Shown here: piece by piece, positions 17,834 through 26,492 of the stretch
Layout of the letters: each line of letters starts with the position of its first letter
Position numbering within the stretch: the first letter of the stretch is position 1
Source of the DNA: Bacillus paramycoides
Lineage (GTDB): Bacteria; Bacillota; Bacilli; Bacillales; Bacillaceae_G
Length of the DNA stretch: 61,955 nt
Assembly: GCF_001884235.1 (NCBI RefSeq)
Contig: NZ_MAOI01000087.1
Span: forward strand, 1-61,955
Direction of reading: 5' to 3'
Notes under the pieces: model-generated
Told to the model about the DNA's origin: nothing
The model's database searches: none
Seen by the model: the letters and a program-made list of their open reading frames with translations, nothing else
Made by a program: the position numbers and the translations under genes

Positions 17834-17968
17834 ATGTCGAAAAATAGCTGGAATTGTCAAATTTTATTGCTGTACGACCTGTTTGATGTTAAGTTCGTAG
17901 TAGTAAGAAAAAAAGGAAATGGGTTCGTTCCATTCCCATATCCTACCTTTCGTAATTATTTAGTATGA
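17834..17968 (+). CDS. Possible 44-residue small protein
   Basis: The ATG has an AAGGTGG site upstream, and the frame starts MSKNSWNCQILLLYDLFD. I recognise no family. It lies in the otherwise empty 500 bp before the metalloprotease gene. Confidence 0.25.
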   Translation: MSKNSWNCQILLLYDLFDVKFVVVRKKGNGFVPFPYPTFRNYLV

Positions 17969-18145
17969 ATAAGGATGGAGATTTCTTTCTTCGGTTATGT
18001 ATTATATTTATCAAACTATAGGAAGATTTACGAGAACTTATTTCTTAATTTTCGAAAAATTAAACCGACAGGAAATCGAAATTAATTACATTCATTCAGC
18101 GAAAGGACTTTAATGGAACTAATTGAAAAGGGAAGGATTATTTAT

Positions 18146-20398
18146 ATGCAGAAAGGGAATTATTATATGTTTCAAAAACCGATGAAAGTACTTGCGACAT
18201 CTGCTATTTTGACTACTACATTATTTTCACCTATCATGACAAATGGCTTGATTGTTCATGCTGAAACGATTGCTGCACAGACTACAAACCAATATGAACA
18301 GAGGGAGTTTGATCTTCCAGCTACAGGGAGTTATGGGGATGAAGCAAAAAGAGAAAGAAGAAGTAATCAAAAAACCTATATGCCAACAGGAATTTATGTA
18401 AAACCGAATGAACAAGTTACAATTGAAGTATCGGGAACACAAAAGATTAGAGCGATTATTGGGACGCATCAATATGATAAAGAATGGGGAAAAGAAGTTA
18501 ATCTTTCTCCAGGTTCTAATACCATCTCCTCTCCAAACGGTGGTTTAATAGGATTTGATAACCCTCAAGATACAGGAACAGTTAAGGTGAAAGTAACACA
18601 AGGCGGAAGCCCTGTTCCATTCTTTGAACTGGGGAAGCATACGAAAGAAGACTGGATTGCGATGATGAACAAGTATCCAGATGCACATGCGGTACAATTG
18701 AAATCAGAAAAAGCAGTACTTACTGTTACGCAGGATAGTGCCAAGAAATATATTGTGAATCAAGATCCTGTTCCTCTATTAAAAAAATATGATGAAATGA
18801 TTCGAGCACAAGATAAGATATCAGGGTTATCGGAAAAAGACCCTAATCCTTTACATTGTTCGACTCGTCGCATTTGGGCTTTTGTAGAAAATCCTAACAA
18901 ACCAGACTGGGGTATGTATGCAAGTTTGGATGGAGCTGCATTTACTACTGCTGGTAACGCAATCGAAAGTGCTTTAAATGTAAATAAATTTGGATGGGGA
19001 CAAATGCATGAAGCAGGACACGCAAGACAACAATATCCATGGACGTGGAATCATGATTTGAGAGGAATGACTGAAGTTACAGTTAACTTATACTCTTTAG
19101 CTGCACAAAAGCAATTATTCCCGAATCAACCAACACGTTTAGAAAAAGAGGGGGATTATGATAGAGCCTTTCAATACTTAAAACAAACAGATAAAGATTA
19201 TAAAAATATTGACGACTTGTTCGTGAAGCTTGTGATGATTTGGCAACTTCAATTAGCATATGGTGATGATTTTTATCCAAATCTTCACAAACTATACCGT
19301 GAATTACCAGAAGATCAACTTCCAAAAACGGATGAAGAGAAAATACAAGCATTTATTTATAATACATCGAAAGTAGCGAAGCAAAATTTACTACCATTTT
19401 TTGATCAATGGGGTCTGAAAGCATCGCAAGAAACGCGGCAAAAAATAGAGGCTTTGAACTATCCAATATTAATCGCTCCTATTTGGGAAGCAACTGATTC
19501 TAAGCCTGTTAAAGCGAATGTGCTCAAATTAGGTGGCCGAGTATGGGAAGATAGTAACCAAAATGGTATTCAAGATCAAAGTGAAAAAGGAATGGAAGGC
19601 GTTCGTGTTCAACTGTTAAATAAAGATGGGAATGGATTAAAAGAAGTAAAAACAGATAAAGAAGGCCACTATTTGTTTGATGGATTAATAGAAAACACAT
19701 ATCGTGTACAAGTAGAGAAGCTTACCGGGTATATATTCATGCCAAAACAAAGTGGGCAAGATGTAACAGTTGACTCTAATGTAAGTGAGACTGGGGTAAC
19801 AGATGCTATTACTCTTTTACATGATGATTTAACAATTGATGCGGGAGTAAATAGAAATACATTTAAGGATGTCCCACAAGGACACTGGGCATTTAATGCG
19901 ATTCATGATTTAGCGAATAAAGGAATTATTGCAGGTTATGGGAATGGAATATTTGGTATGGGTGATAATGTAACACGTGAACAAGTAGCGGCATTAATTT
20001 ACCGTACTTTGCATATAGAAAAACAAGATAAATATGAAAATCCATACGGAGATATCGATCAAAATTCAACAATGTTTCCTGAGGAAATACTAGCTTTAAC
20101 TAAGCTAGGGATTTTCCAAGGCGATGATCAAGGAAACTTTAGACCGAAAGCTACATTAACACGTGCAGAAATGGCTCAAGTTATTACGAAAGCTTTTAGA
20201 TTGAATGTGAAGGCTCCACATAATTTCAACGATGTTCCAGCGAATTCATGGGCAACAGATGCAATTAGTGCCGTACAATCGAACCATATTGCAGCAGGTA
20301 TTGGTGAAGGGAAATTTGCTCCGGATATGAAAGTTACACGGGAACAGTATGCACAGTTTTTATATAATGCAATTTTAAATGGGCGATCTCATCAATAA
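18146..20398 (+). CDS. Enhancin-like M60 metalloprotease with SdrD-B and SLH domains
   Basis: This 750-residue exoprotein is predicted to be a zinc protease acting on mucin-type glycoproteins, held on the cell wall. A signal peptide ends near VHA-ET (residue 39). The M60/enhancin-like catalytic region carries the zinc motif HEAGH (from residue 288) with a downstream Glu in MTEVTVNLYSL. An SdrD-B-like beta domain (from about 463: GGRVWEDSNQNGIQDQSEKG) follows. Three S-layer homology domains (about 572-750: TFKDVPQGHWAFNAI, YGDIDQNSTMFPEEI, NFNDVPANSWATDAI) would bind cell-wall pyruvylated polymer. I start at 18146, which has AAGGGAAGG upstream; starts at 18113 and 18170 are alternatives. No PlcR-type box is visible. 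Baculovirus and B. thuringiensis enhancins degrade insect intestinal mucin; that activity here is inferred. Confidence 0.9.
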   Translation: MQKGNYYMFQKPMKVLATSAILTTTLFSPIMTNGLIVHAETIAAQTTNQYEQREFDLPATGSYGDEAKRERRSNQKTYMPTGIYVKPNEQVTIEVSGTQKIRAIIGTHQYDKEWGKEVNLSPGSNTISSPNGGLIGFDNPQDTGTVKVKVTQGGSPVPFFELGKHTKEDWIAMMNKYPDAHAVQLKSEKAVLTVTQDSAKKYIVNQDPVPLLKKYDEMIRAQDKISGLSEKDPNPLHCSTRRIWAFVENPNKPDWGMYASLDGAAFTTAGNAIESALNVNKFGWGQMHEAGHARQQYPWTWNHDLRGMTEVTVNLYSLAAQKQLFPNQPTRLEKEGDYDRAFQYLKQTDKDYKNIDDLFVKLVMIWQLQLAYGDDFYPNLHKLYRELPEDQLPKTDEEKIQAFIYNTSKVAKQNLLPFFDQWGLKASQETRQKIEALNYPILIAPIWEATDSKPVKANVLKLGGRVWEDSNQNGIQDQSEKGMEGVRVQLLNKDGNGLKEVKTDKEGHYLFDGLIENTYRVQVEKLTGYIFMPKQSGQDVTVDSNVSETGVTDAITLLHDDLTIDAGVNRNTFKDVPQGHWAFNAIHDLANKGIIAGYGNGIFGMGDNVTREQVAALIYRTLHIEKQDKYENPYGDIDQNSTMFPEEILALTKLGIFQGDDQGNFRPKATLTRAEMAQVITKAFRLNVKAPHNFNDVPANSWATDAISAVQSNHIAAGIGEGKFAPDMKVTREQYAQFLYNAILNGRSHQ

Positions 20399-20485
20399 TA
20401 AGAAAATAAAGTTAAGTATCATAGTATAAGTTTATATTACTACCTTTAAAATAATTATATCTTTATATTTAGAAAGGAACAAAAA

Positions 20486-21886
20486 ATGAAAAAAATCACA
20501 TCAACACTATGTATAGCTGGAATGACTTTAACTATTTTAGGAGTAGCCCCTCAAAGTAGCTATGCTCATCTCGATCAAATTGATTTAACTGAGACTGATC
20601 CTATCACTGCACGATGGTCTGCAGAAGCTCCGTATCATTCTGATAAAAGTACACATTTATGGATTGCAAAACAAGCTATTGAAATTATGAAAACAGAATC
20701 TAATGTTGAAGCAAATAAGCAAGCTGTGGAGTTCTTAAATTATCCGCAATATAAAGATCTATTTTCTAAAGGATTATATGATGCAGATTATAATGCAGAG
20801 TTTAACGATGGTGGAACGGGAATAGGCGGCGTTTTTAAAGGCGGATGGAAATCCCATTTTTATGATCCTGATACTAAAGAAAATTACAGAGGAGAAACAG
20901 ATCCAACCGCTCTTACACAAGGCAAGAAATACTTTTATGAATCTGGAGAACATTTACGAAATAAAGACTATGAAAAAGCTTTCTATTACTTAGGGGTAGC
21001 CACGCACTACTTTACAGATGCGACACAACCTATGCATGCAGCTAATTTTACCGCAATTGATACGAGAGCTATAAAATATCATAGCTACTTTGAAAATTAT
21101 GTTACAACCATTCAAAATCAATTTGCAGTCAATACTGGAGGGAATTATAATGACTCTCTATCTACACCTGAAGAATGGATTGATTATGCAGCCCAATTAG
21201 CTAAACCTGAAATCCAAAATATTGCTAATGATAAAACATTTGAGTATTACAATAGCGGTAAGGCGCAATTGTGGCAAGAAATGGTTACCCCAGCTGTGCA
21301 GCGAAGCTTAGGAGAAGCTCAGCGTAATACAGCAGGTTTCTTAAATCTTTGGTTTAAGACGTTTGCTAAAAATGTGCAAGCTCCAAGTATAGAGACTGCA
21401 TTAATCTATGATATAGCAGGAAACGTCATAGAAGCAGGGAAAAGCTATTATATCGTACCAAGTGAATCACCTTATCAAGGGCTAGCATTTGAATGGTATG
21501 CAGTAAACCGTTACGATTATGTTTTACTTGCAAATAAAGAGAACAATGCTTTATCTGGTACACCTATAGAATTTGAGTTCTACAAAGAAAATGATGCAAA
21601 GCTACACCATGGGGAGAGTATATATCTTCGCATGAAGCACTCGAATTATGATCAATTTCAATATTTAAATTGGTCTAATTATTCCAGTTGGATTCACCTT
21701 GCTCAAAAATCTGATAGTTTAGCCGACTTTAAAATTCAAATTAACCCGGATAATCCTACAGAATATAATATTTTTACAGATGGCTATCCATTAAATTATG
21801 AGAATATAAATGCAGAGAAAAGTTGGATTGTACTAGGTGAAAAAACACAAAAACCTAGCTCATGGAAGTTTGTACCTTTCAGATAA
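20486..21886 (+). CDS. Zinc-dependent phospholipase C with novel C-terminal extension
   Basis: The 466-residue secreted protein has a signal peptide (cleavage near SYA-H, residue 27). Its catalytic domain belongs to the zinc phospholipase C family: the mature region has the Trp ligand context RWSAEAPYHSD, then SHFYDPD, HYFTDATQPMHAANF and KYHSYFENYV, which supply the metal-binding His/Asp/Glu set. The usual B. cereus enzyme is about 283 residues long. This one has an internal Gly-rich insertion and about 165 extra C-terminal residues, starting near residue 300 (ETALIYDIAGNVIEAGKSYY). The extension does not look like the PLAT domain of clostridial alpha-toxin and may be beta-trefoil-like. AGAAAGGA precedes the ATG. 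It follows the M60 protease by 87 bp and may be cotranscribed. Confidence 0.9.
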   Translation: MKKITSTLCIAGMTLTILGVAPQSSYAHLDQIDLTETDPITARWSAEAPYHSDKSTHLWIAKQAIEIMKTESNVEANKQAVEFLNYPQYKDLFSKGLYDADYNAEFNDGGTGIGGVFKGGWKSHFYDPDTKENYRGETDPTALTQGKKYFYESGEHLRNKDYEKAFYYLGVATHYFTDATQPMHAANFTAIDTRAIKYHSYFENYVTTIQNQFAVNTGGNYNDSLSTPEEWIDYAAQLAKPEIQNIANDKTFEYYNSGKAQLWQEMVTPAVQRSLGEAQRNTAGFLNLWFKTFAKNVQAPSIETALIYDIAGNVIEAGKSYYIVPSESPYQGLAFEWYAVNRYDYVLLANKENNALSGTPIEFEFYKENDAKLHHGESIYLRMKHSNYDQFQYLNWSNYSSWIHLAQKSDSLADFKIQINPDNPTEYNIFTDGYPLNYENINAEKSWIVLGEKTQKPSSWKFVPFR

Positions 21887-21895
21887 CCTAAAAAG

Positions 21896-21930
21896 AAACA
21901 CACTCGTTCCTAATCAGAACGAGTGTGTTT
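21896..21930 (+). terminator. Terminator after the phospholipase gene
   Basis: A perfect 14-bp stem (AAACACACTCGTTC and complement) with a 7-nt loop and a T-rich tail begins 10 bp after the stop codon. Confidence 0.92.
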
Positions 21931-21935
21931 TTTAT

Positions 21936-22190
21936 TCGGCACTCTACTACTAGATGGTAAATCCATTGACCACGGCAAGAACAAAGCTGTTCCTCATTAG
22001 GTAAACGATGTTCAATCGTTTCAACCGTAAGGTTTTGGACAGACTAATCCCTATGACCGTCTTTCCTTTTACGACGATAGGTGATTGTTTCAACTGCTGG
22101 TTCAGGGGTTTCAGAATCATTTTCTTTCTCAGCCTCATTAAACAGTTCTAAAGCGAGTTGATTATTAGGTGTTTTTCACTAGATGTACCA
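21936..22190 (-). pseudogene. IS66-family transposase (TnpC) N-terminal remnant
   Basis: The minus-strand frame reads QLALELFNEAEKENDSETPE, PAVETITYRRKRKDGHRD, a stop, then NLTVETIEHRLPNEEQLC. This is the characteristic N-terminal region of IS66 TnpC proteins (FNEAE, RRKRKKG, EHRLPEEE). It is interrupted by a stop and truncated at both ends. Confidence 0.75.
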
Positions 22191-22195
22191 TAAAT

Positions 22196-22604
22196 CGATA
22201 AAAAATTATTTGGTGCTACCCTTAGTTGACAAATAGCTCAAAAAAAGAACCCAATTAATAGGTTCTTTTTTTGATGCTGATTATTTTTGTTCTAAAATAC
22301 GTTCAACCTCATCTATGCCTAATTTACTGGCTTTAGCAATCGTTTCAAGTGGTACACCAAGTTCATGCATACCTTTAATCATCTGTATTTTCCCTTGCTG
22401 AACCCCTTCTTGAATTCCTTCTTGAATTCCTTCTTTTTTCCCCTCATTACGAGCATGAGCAAACTTTGCAGCCTCATCCATTAAGGCCTTTTCTCTTGCC
22501 TCATATGCTTGACGGAAAGAAGAATCCTGACTCATACGTTCCCACTTATTCATTGCTTTTTGTAAAATCGGATCTTGGTTCATGGCAATGTCCTCCAATG
22601 TTTG
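22196..22604. repeat. Direct repeat (copy 2) of the Rpn 3' region
   Basis: It matches 4826-5222 and is longer by one 12-bp unit. Confidence 0.85.
22240..22272 (-). terminator. Terminator of the rpn gene
   Basis: AAAAAAGAACC / GGTTCTTTTTT with a 9-nt loop lies immediately downstream of the minus-strand gene. Confidence 0.88.
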
Positions 22605-23189
22605 TGTGAGATGTTCATCTTCATTCGCTGGTAATAATAATAACCAACGAACAAACGAATCTTCCCACGGATTGACTTTCTCTTCGCGCCATTGCTGTAG
22701 TAACTTTGGAATCTCTACAATATGAACTTCTATATCGTCACTTAATAACTTTTGTTGTTGCTGATTCCAAAGGATTCCTGTTGTATGAAACGCTTCATAT
22801 TCTGGAAACATCACAAAGTTTAACAAGTTAATCGTAATCGTTTTATGAAGTGAGCTATAAGGCATTCCTTTTTGCAATTGAGAGGTGTATAACCTTCCCC
22901 AATAATACAAGCTTCGTTTGATCATATCGTGATTGTTATTCAATTGTATTTCTACATTTACCTTTGTTCCTGTATTTAATGTAGCCGAAATATCTAAAAT
23001 CGATAATTTATCTTCTTCATATTCTCGATGCAAATGTGGATCTTCTAATTGCAGGGAAACAATAGGTGATTCTAAAGAATCTTTTAATATGGCATTTAAA
23101 AAAGCAACTAAAATATCTTCATTCCCATTTGTGCCAAATAACTGCTTAAATGCAAAATCGATACGTAAATTTACTAATGAATTGGACAT
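22281..23189 (-). CDS. Rpn-family recombination-promoting nuclease / PD-(D/E)XK transposase
   Basis: This 302-residue protein has the opening RIDFAFKQLFGTNGNEDIL and the nuclease core ILDISATLNTGTKVNVEIQ, typical of the Rpn/PDDEXK_2 family, which makes DNA breaks and promotes RecA-independent recombination. The core shows Asp then ExQ, where the canonical motif is ExK. The C-terminus is a Glu/Lys/Gly-rich helix with short repeats (EGIQEGIQEGVQQG). In E. coli such repeats vary in length and reading frame among Rpn genes. A truncated copy with one repeat fewer is at 4911. No partner gene is adjacent. The region 23190-23638 beyond it shows only an IS6-like end. Confidence 0.9.
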   Translation of the reverse strand: MSNSLVNLRIDFAFKQLFGTNGNEDILVAFLNAILKDSLESPIVSLQLEDPHLHREYEEDKLSILDISATLNTGTKVNVEIQLNNNHDMIKRSLYYWGRLYTSQLQKGMPYSSLHKTITINLLNFVMFPEYEAFHTTGILWNQQQQKLLSDDIEVHIVEIPKLLQQWREEKVNPWEDSFVRWLLLLPANEDEHLTQTLEDIAMNQDPILQKAMNKWERMSQDSSFRQAYEAREKALMDEAAKFAHARNEGKKEGIQEGIQEGVQQGKIQMIKGMHELGVPLETIAKASKLGIDEVERILEQK

Positions 23190-23478
23190 GGTTTTCCTCT
23201 TCCTGTTTCAGACTATATCTTTACCTTTATTGTACATAAAAACAAAGTCAACATGCAAACAATCCCCTAGGATTTATATAGGGGATGCATACAAATATAC
23301 ACAATAGATTATCGAAGACTATTTGGGGTCACCATATCATTTTGAGAAAATTGTACGCTAAGTAATTTATAAAAGTAACAAACCTTGATTTCATAGGGAT
23401 ATAAGTCTTTCCCTTAAATTTTCCGTACTTAAATTAGGTTTGATTCTTGAATATATGCGCTTTATTCTCTTTTATTTT

Positions 23479-23493
23479 ATTTTTGCACCAGAA
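23479..23493 (-). mobile_element. IS6/IS240-like terminal repeat scrap
   Basis: TTTTTGCACCAGAAC is the complement of GTTCTGGTGCAAAAA, which resembles IS240-type ends. Similar scraps occur at 41251 and 61221. No transposase is present here. Confidence 0.35.
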
Positions 23494-23638
23494 CTGGTGT
23501 TAGCAATAGAAAACGAAAAGGATTAAATATAATACTTGTAAAAAAATAAAATATCAAATAGAATCTTCCTGGCCTTTCTTAGGTAAATAGTACAGAAGGA
23601 TCAGGAAGAAGACTGGTTTATACTTTAATCAAGTATGT

Positions 23639-24742
23639 CTATTTATTACGTATACGTTGTTCTGTATCAATATCGAAAAAATGAGCTTTAGTTAAACTAA
23701 AAGCTAACGGAATTTTATCGGTAGCTTTAATTTCTGAACGGGCATTGATTCGTGCAATAAAGTTTTGGCTCGCAAGTTTACCATGAACCATCGTTTCAGC
23801 ACCTAATAATTCAGCAACTTCTACTGTAATTTCGACAGTGGATTCAGGAGAAGATTGAAGAACAATTGGTTCATCATGAATGTCTTCAGGACGAATACCG
23901 AGTATGATTGCTTTTCCATTATACCCCTTTTTGTTTAATGTTTTTAGTAGACCATCTGGTACTTTGAAGCGAATATTTTCTATATGAAAATATTTATCTT
24001 GTAATGTTCCGGTAAAGAAATTCATAGCTGGAGAACCAATGAATCCGCCAACAAAAATGTTTTCAGGATTATCATATACTTCTTTTGGAGTACCAACTTG
24101 CTGAATGAGTCCATCTTTCATAACGACTAGGCGCGATGCCATTGTCATTGCTTCTGTTTGATCATGTGTCACATATACAGTGGTTGTGTTTAAACGGCGA
24201 TGAAGTTTAGAGATTTCTGAACGCATACTTACGCGTAATTTTGCGTCTAAATTGGATAGAGGCTCGTCCATTAAAAATACTTTTGCGTCACGAACGATAG
24301 CTCTTCCTAGCGCAACACGTTGGCGTTGTCCACCTGATAATGCTTTTGGTTTTCGTTGTAAGTAATCTTCAAGCCCTAAGATTTTCGCCGCCTCAGTTAC
24401 ACGGTGATTAATTTCAGCTTTTGGGAGTTTTCGTAGTTTCAAGCCAAAAGCCATATTCTCATAAACGGACATATGTGGATATAGTGCGTAATTCTGAAAT
24501 ACCATTGCAATGTTGCGATCTTTTGGAGCAACATCATTCATGCGCACTCCATCAATATAAAATGAACCATTAGAAATGTCTTCTAGACCAGCAATCATAC
24601 GTAGAGTTGTTGATTTTCCACATCCAGAAGGTCCGACAAATACGATAAACTCTTTATCCTCAATATGTAAATTAAAATCAGAAACAGCAGTCGTTTTATT
24701 ATCATAAACTTTAAAAATATGATCTAATACAAGTTCTGTCAT
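23639..24742 (-). CDS. msmX: Multiple-sugar ABC transporter ATP-binding subunit, MsmX/UgpC type
   Basis: This 367-residue ATPase energises carbohydrate importers. It shows Walker A GPSGCGKST (37-45), the Q-loop MVFQNYALYPHMSVYENMAF, signature LSGGQRQR, Walker B VFLMDEPLSNLDA, the His loop VTHDQTEA and a C-terminal TOBE regulatory region. MsmX-type ATPases of Bacillus serve several permease pairs that lack their own ATPase, as do the LplBC pair at 27675-29553. GAGGAG precedes the start. It is likely the energy source for the importer in this window. Confidence 0.93.
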   Translation of the reverse strand: MTELVLDHIFKVYDNKTTAVSDFNLHIEDKEFIVFVGPSGCGKSTTLRMIAGLEDISNGSFYIDGVRMNDVAPKDRNIAMVFQNYALYPHMSVYENMAFGLKLRKLPKAEINHRVTEAAKILGLEDYLQRKPKALSGGQRQRVALGRAIVRDAKVFLMDEPLSNLDAKLRVSMRSEISKLHRRLNTTTVYVTHDQTEAMTMASRLVVMKDGLIQQVGTPKEVYDNPENIFVGGFIGSPAMNFFTGTLQDKYFHIENIRFKVPDGLLKTLNKKGYNGKAIILGIRPEDIHDEPIVLQSSPESTVEITVEVAELLGAETMVHGKLASQNFIARINARSEIKATDKIPLAFSLTKAHFFDIDTEQRIRNK

Positions 24743-24842
24743 GATTACTCACTCCTCTTTTTAATTAATTGAATTATAAGATTATTTAAGGCGTAGGTAA
24801 ATTGGCAGGGTGCACAAAAGAATGAGAGGTTTTTATGCAAGT

Positions 24843-25706
24843 TTACGAAATATCCAATGAAAGAAAAGCCAGATAAACTGTTACTGCACCTTCAAAAGTT
24901 TTTATATTAATTCCTGTCTTTTCAATGAATTTATCAATTCGATATTGTAAAGTATTACGATGTAAATATAATTGTTTAGCTGCAAGTGATACATTTAAAT
25001 TACATTGGAAGAATACTTTAACACTATCTATTAGTTCCTTGTTATTAGAAATGTGTGCTAATAATTGATTCGTGTATTTTTCTCTTTCTTCTTTCGGTAA
25101 TGAGATCATTAATTGATAAGGGAGTAGTTGTTCAATGTGTATAATTTTTTGCGATAAATAGGGAGAAAGAACAGAAAATAAATTTCGCTCCCATTGATAT
25201 AGTCGAGCAATTTCATTTGTTTGTGTATAGTGTCTTCCCATAAAAAAGGATAGAGATATAAAAAAATCTGTTTCTAGTGTATCAAGGGCTGCTTGCAATA
25301 CAGACTCCGGTACATTTTCTTCTAAGATGAGGGCGCCAGTTTGCGAAGTTTCCCATATTGTTGTAGTGGTGAAAGAAAACATAGACTGTAAAGCGTATTG
25401 AAATTCTTCTCTTTCTACTATAGGGCGCGTTGTGAAGAAATGTAAAAAACGAACCGATACTATAGGGATGTTCTTATTTTTATATAATACTTCATACCAT
25501 GATTTTTCTTTTTCTGTTTCATAAAATGTATCAGTATGAATAGGTGTTAAGATAGATGAAAGCAATAGATGTTCCTTTTTATGTAATCGAGTTTTTCGAA
25601 TCCCTACTTTATGTTCTTCAACTAAAAACCAGCTATAATCCTCAGACAACACGGCTTCATTAATCTTTATATCTTTACCATAATATGATTTTAATTTTTG
25701 AATCAT
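24843..25706 (-). CDS. PucR/CdaR-like transcriptional regulator
   Basis: The 287-residue protein ends with the PucR-type C-terminal helix-turn-helix (NLNVSLAAKQLYLHRNTLQY, then RIDKFIEKTGINI). Its N-terminal ~220 residues are a sensor region without recognisable motifs. AAGGGAG lies before the ATG. It is transcribed toward msmX, with a 100-bp gap, so it may regulate or be cotranscribed with that gene. The 785 bp upstream (25707-26492) hold regulatory repeats and a gene stump, described separately. Confidence 0.8.
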   Translation of the reverse strand: MIQKLKSYYGKDIKINEAVLSEDYSWFLVEEHKVGIRKTRLHKKEHLLLSSILTPIHTDTFYETEKEKSWYEVLYKNKNIPIVSVRFLHFFTTRPIVEREEFQYALQSMFSFTTTTIWETSQTGALILEENVPESVLQAALDTLETDFFISLSFFMGRHYTQTNEIARLYQWERNLFSVLSPYLSQKIIHIEQLLPYQLMISLPKEEREKYTNQLLAHISNNKELIDSVKVFFQCNLNVSLAAKQLYLHRNTLQYRIDKFIEKTGINIKTFEGAVTVYLAFLSLDIS

Positions 25707-26003
25707 AGGAACACTCCCTTTTATATGAATTAGGCTTCATTTTTCGCTATTCGTTAGGACAAGGTAAACTAAAAACTTGAGGGGAGGATTTCTTTATCTT
25801 GTATTAATGATTAATCTTCATCAATCCGATTTTAATAGAAAGAATATATTTTATAAAAAAAATGTTTTTTTTATAGGCAATTCAATTCATAGTTTGCATT
25901 ACAAAATAAATATAGAATAAGTTTGTTGAGTGATAAAAAAATTTTAAAAAAATTCAGAAAATATATTGCAGAAGAAAAAGTTGTGATGGTATACTTCATA
26001 ACA

Positions 26004-26019
26004 ACTGGTAATGACAACA
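26004..26019 (+). promoter_or_regulatory. GntR/NagR (dre-like) operator, site 1
   Basis: ACTGGTAATGACAACA agrees with the HutC-subfamily operator pattern ACTGGTNNNGACNACN known for NagR/DasR-type regulators. It forms the first of two direct repeats (identical again in the following TTATATC), 78 bp apart. Confidence 0.55.
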
Positions 26020-26081
26020 TTATATCATAATTGAATCTGTCATATACATAATCAATATAGTAGTCATAGTTTGTTAGTTCA

Positions 26082-26097
26082 ACTGGTAGTGACATCA
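26082..26097 (+). promoter_or_regulatory. GntR/NagR (dre-like) operator, site 2
   Basis: ACTGGTAGTGACATCA repeats site 1 and is likewise followed by TTATATC. Both sites lie upstream of the truncated binding-protein gene. Confidence 0.5.
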
Positions 26098-26222
26098 TTA
26101 TATCTGCGTGATAGAAAGAACAAAAAATGTTTCTTACAAATAAAAACACTTATTTGTAAACGTTTTATTTATGGGGAAAAATACTTGGTCTAAAATACAA
26201 ATCTTTTTGTAAAAGATCGTTA

Positions 26223-26237
26223 GTTAGTTCAACTAAC
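26223..26237. promoter_or_regulatory. Perfect 15-bp palindrome before the lipoprotein stump
   Basis: GTTAGTT-C-AACTAAC is a perfect inverted repeat 36 bp before the stump's start codon. Part of it (GTTAGTTCAACT) also occurs at 26072, overlapping dre-like site 2. Confidence 0.35.
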
Positions 26238-26272
26238 CATTAGTGTGTAATAAATGCACCGGTGAAAATGGG

Positions 26273-26377
26273 ATGAAAAAGTGGCTTATATTCTTTTTGT
26301 CAGCATTGTTATTTGTAGCAGCAGGATGTTCTAATGGTGGCGAAAAAGCAAACACGTCATCTTTAAAAACTAGGTAG
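26273..26377 (+). pseudogene. Truncated sugar-binding lipoprotein of an ABC transporter
   Basis: The frame begins with a lipoprotein signal peptide (MKKWLIFFLSALLF, lipobox VAAGC) followed by SNGGEKANTSS and stops after 34 codons. This is the start of an extracellular solute-binding protein whose body has been lost. It sits downstream of the dre-like operators, so it was probably the first gene of the native importer regulated with the GalNAc operon. A further frame ending KEILPQDFKEVVYQEE (to 26447) is the tail of another lost gene. Confidence 0.7.
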
Positions 26378-26492
26378 AAAACATTTGGATGATAATAAGG
26401 AAATACTTCCACAAGACTTTAAGGAGGTGGTTTACCAAGAGGAATAATCAAAAGTAGCAGGGATAAGAAGAAGGGATAGGAGGAAGTATCAA

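Noticed and set aside
17969-20485. PlcR box upstream of the protease or phospholipase
   Set aside because: Scanned by eye for TATGNAN4TNCATA; near misses such as TATGTATTATATTTAT lack the second half.
25871-26149. 92-codon minus-strand frame over the operator region
   Set aside because: Low-complexity AT-rich translation that only reflects the repeated dre-like sites; no start signal.
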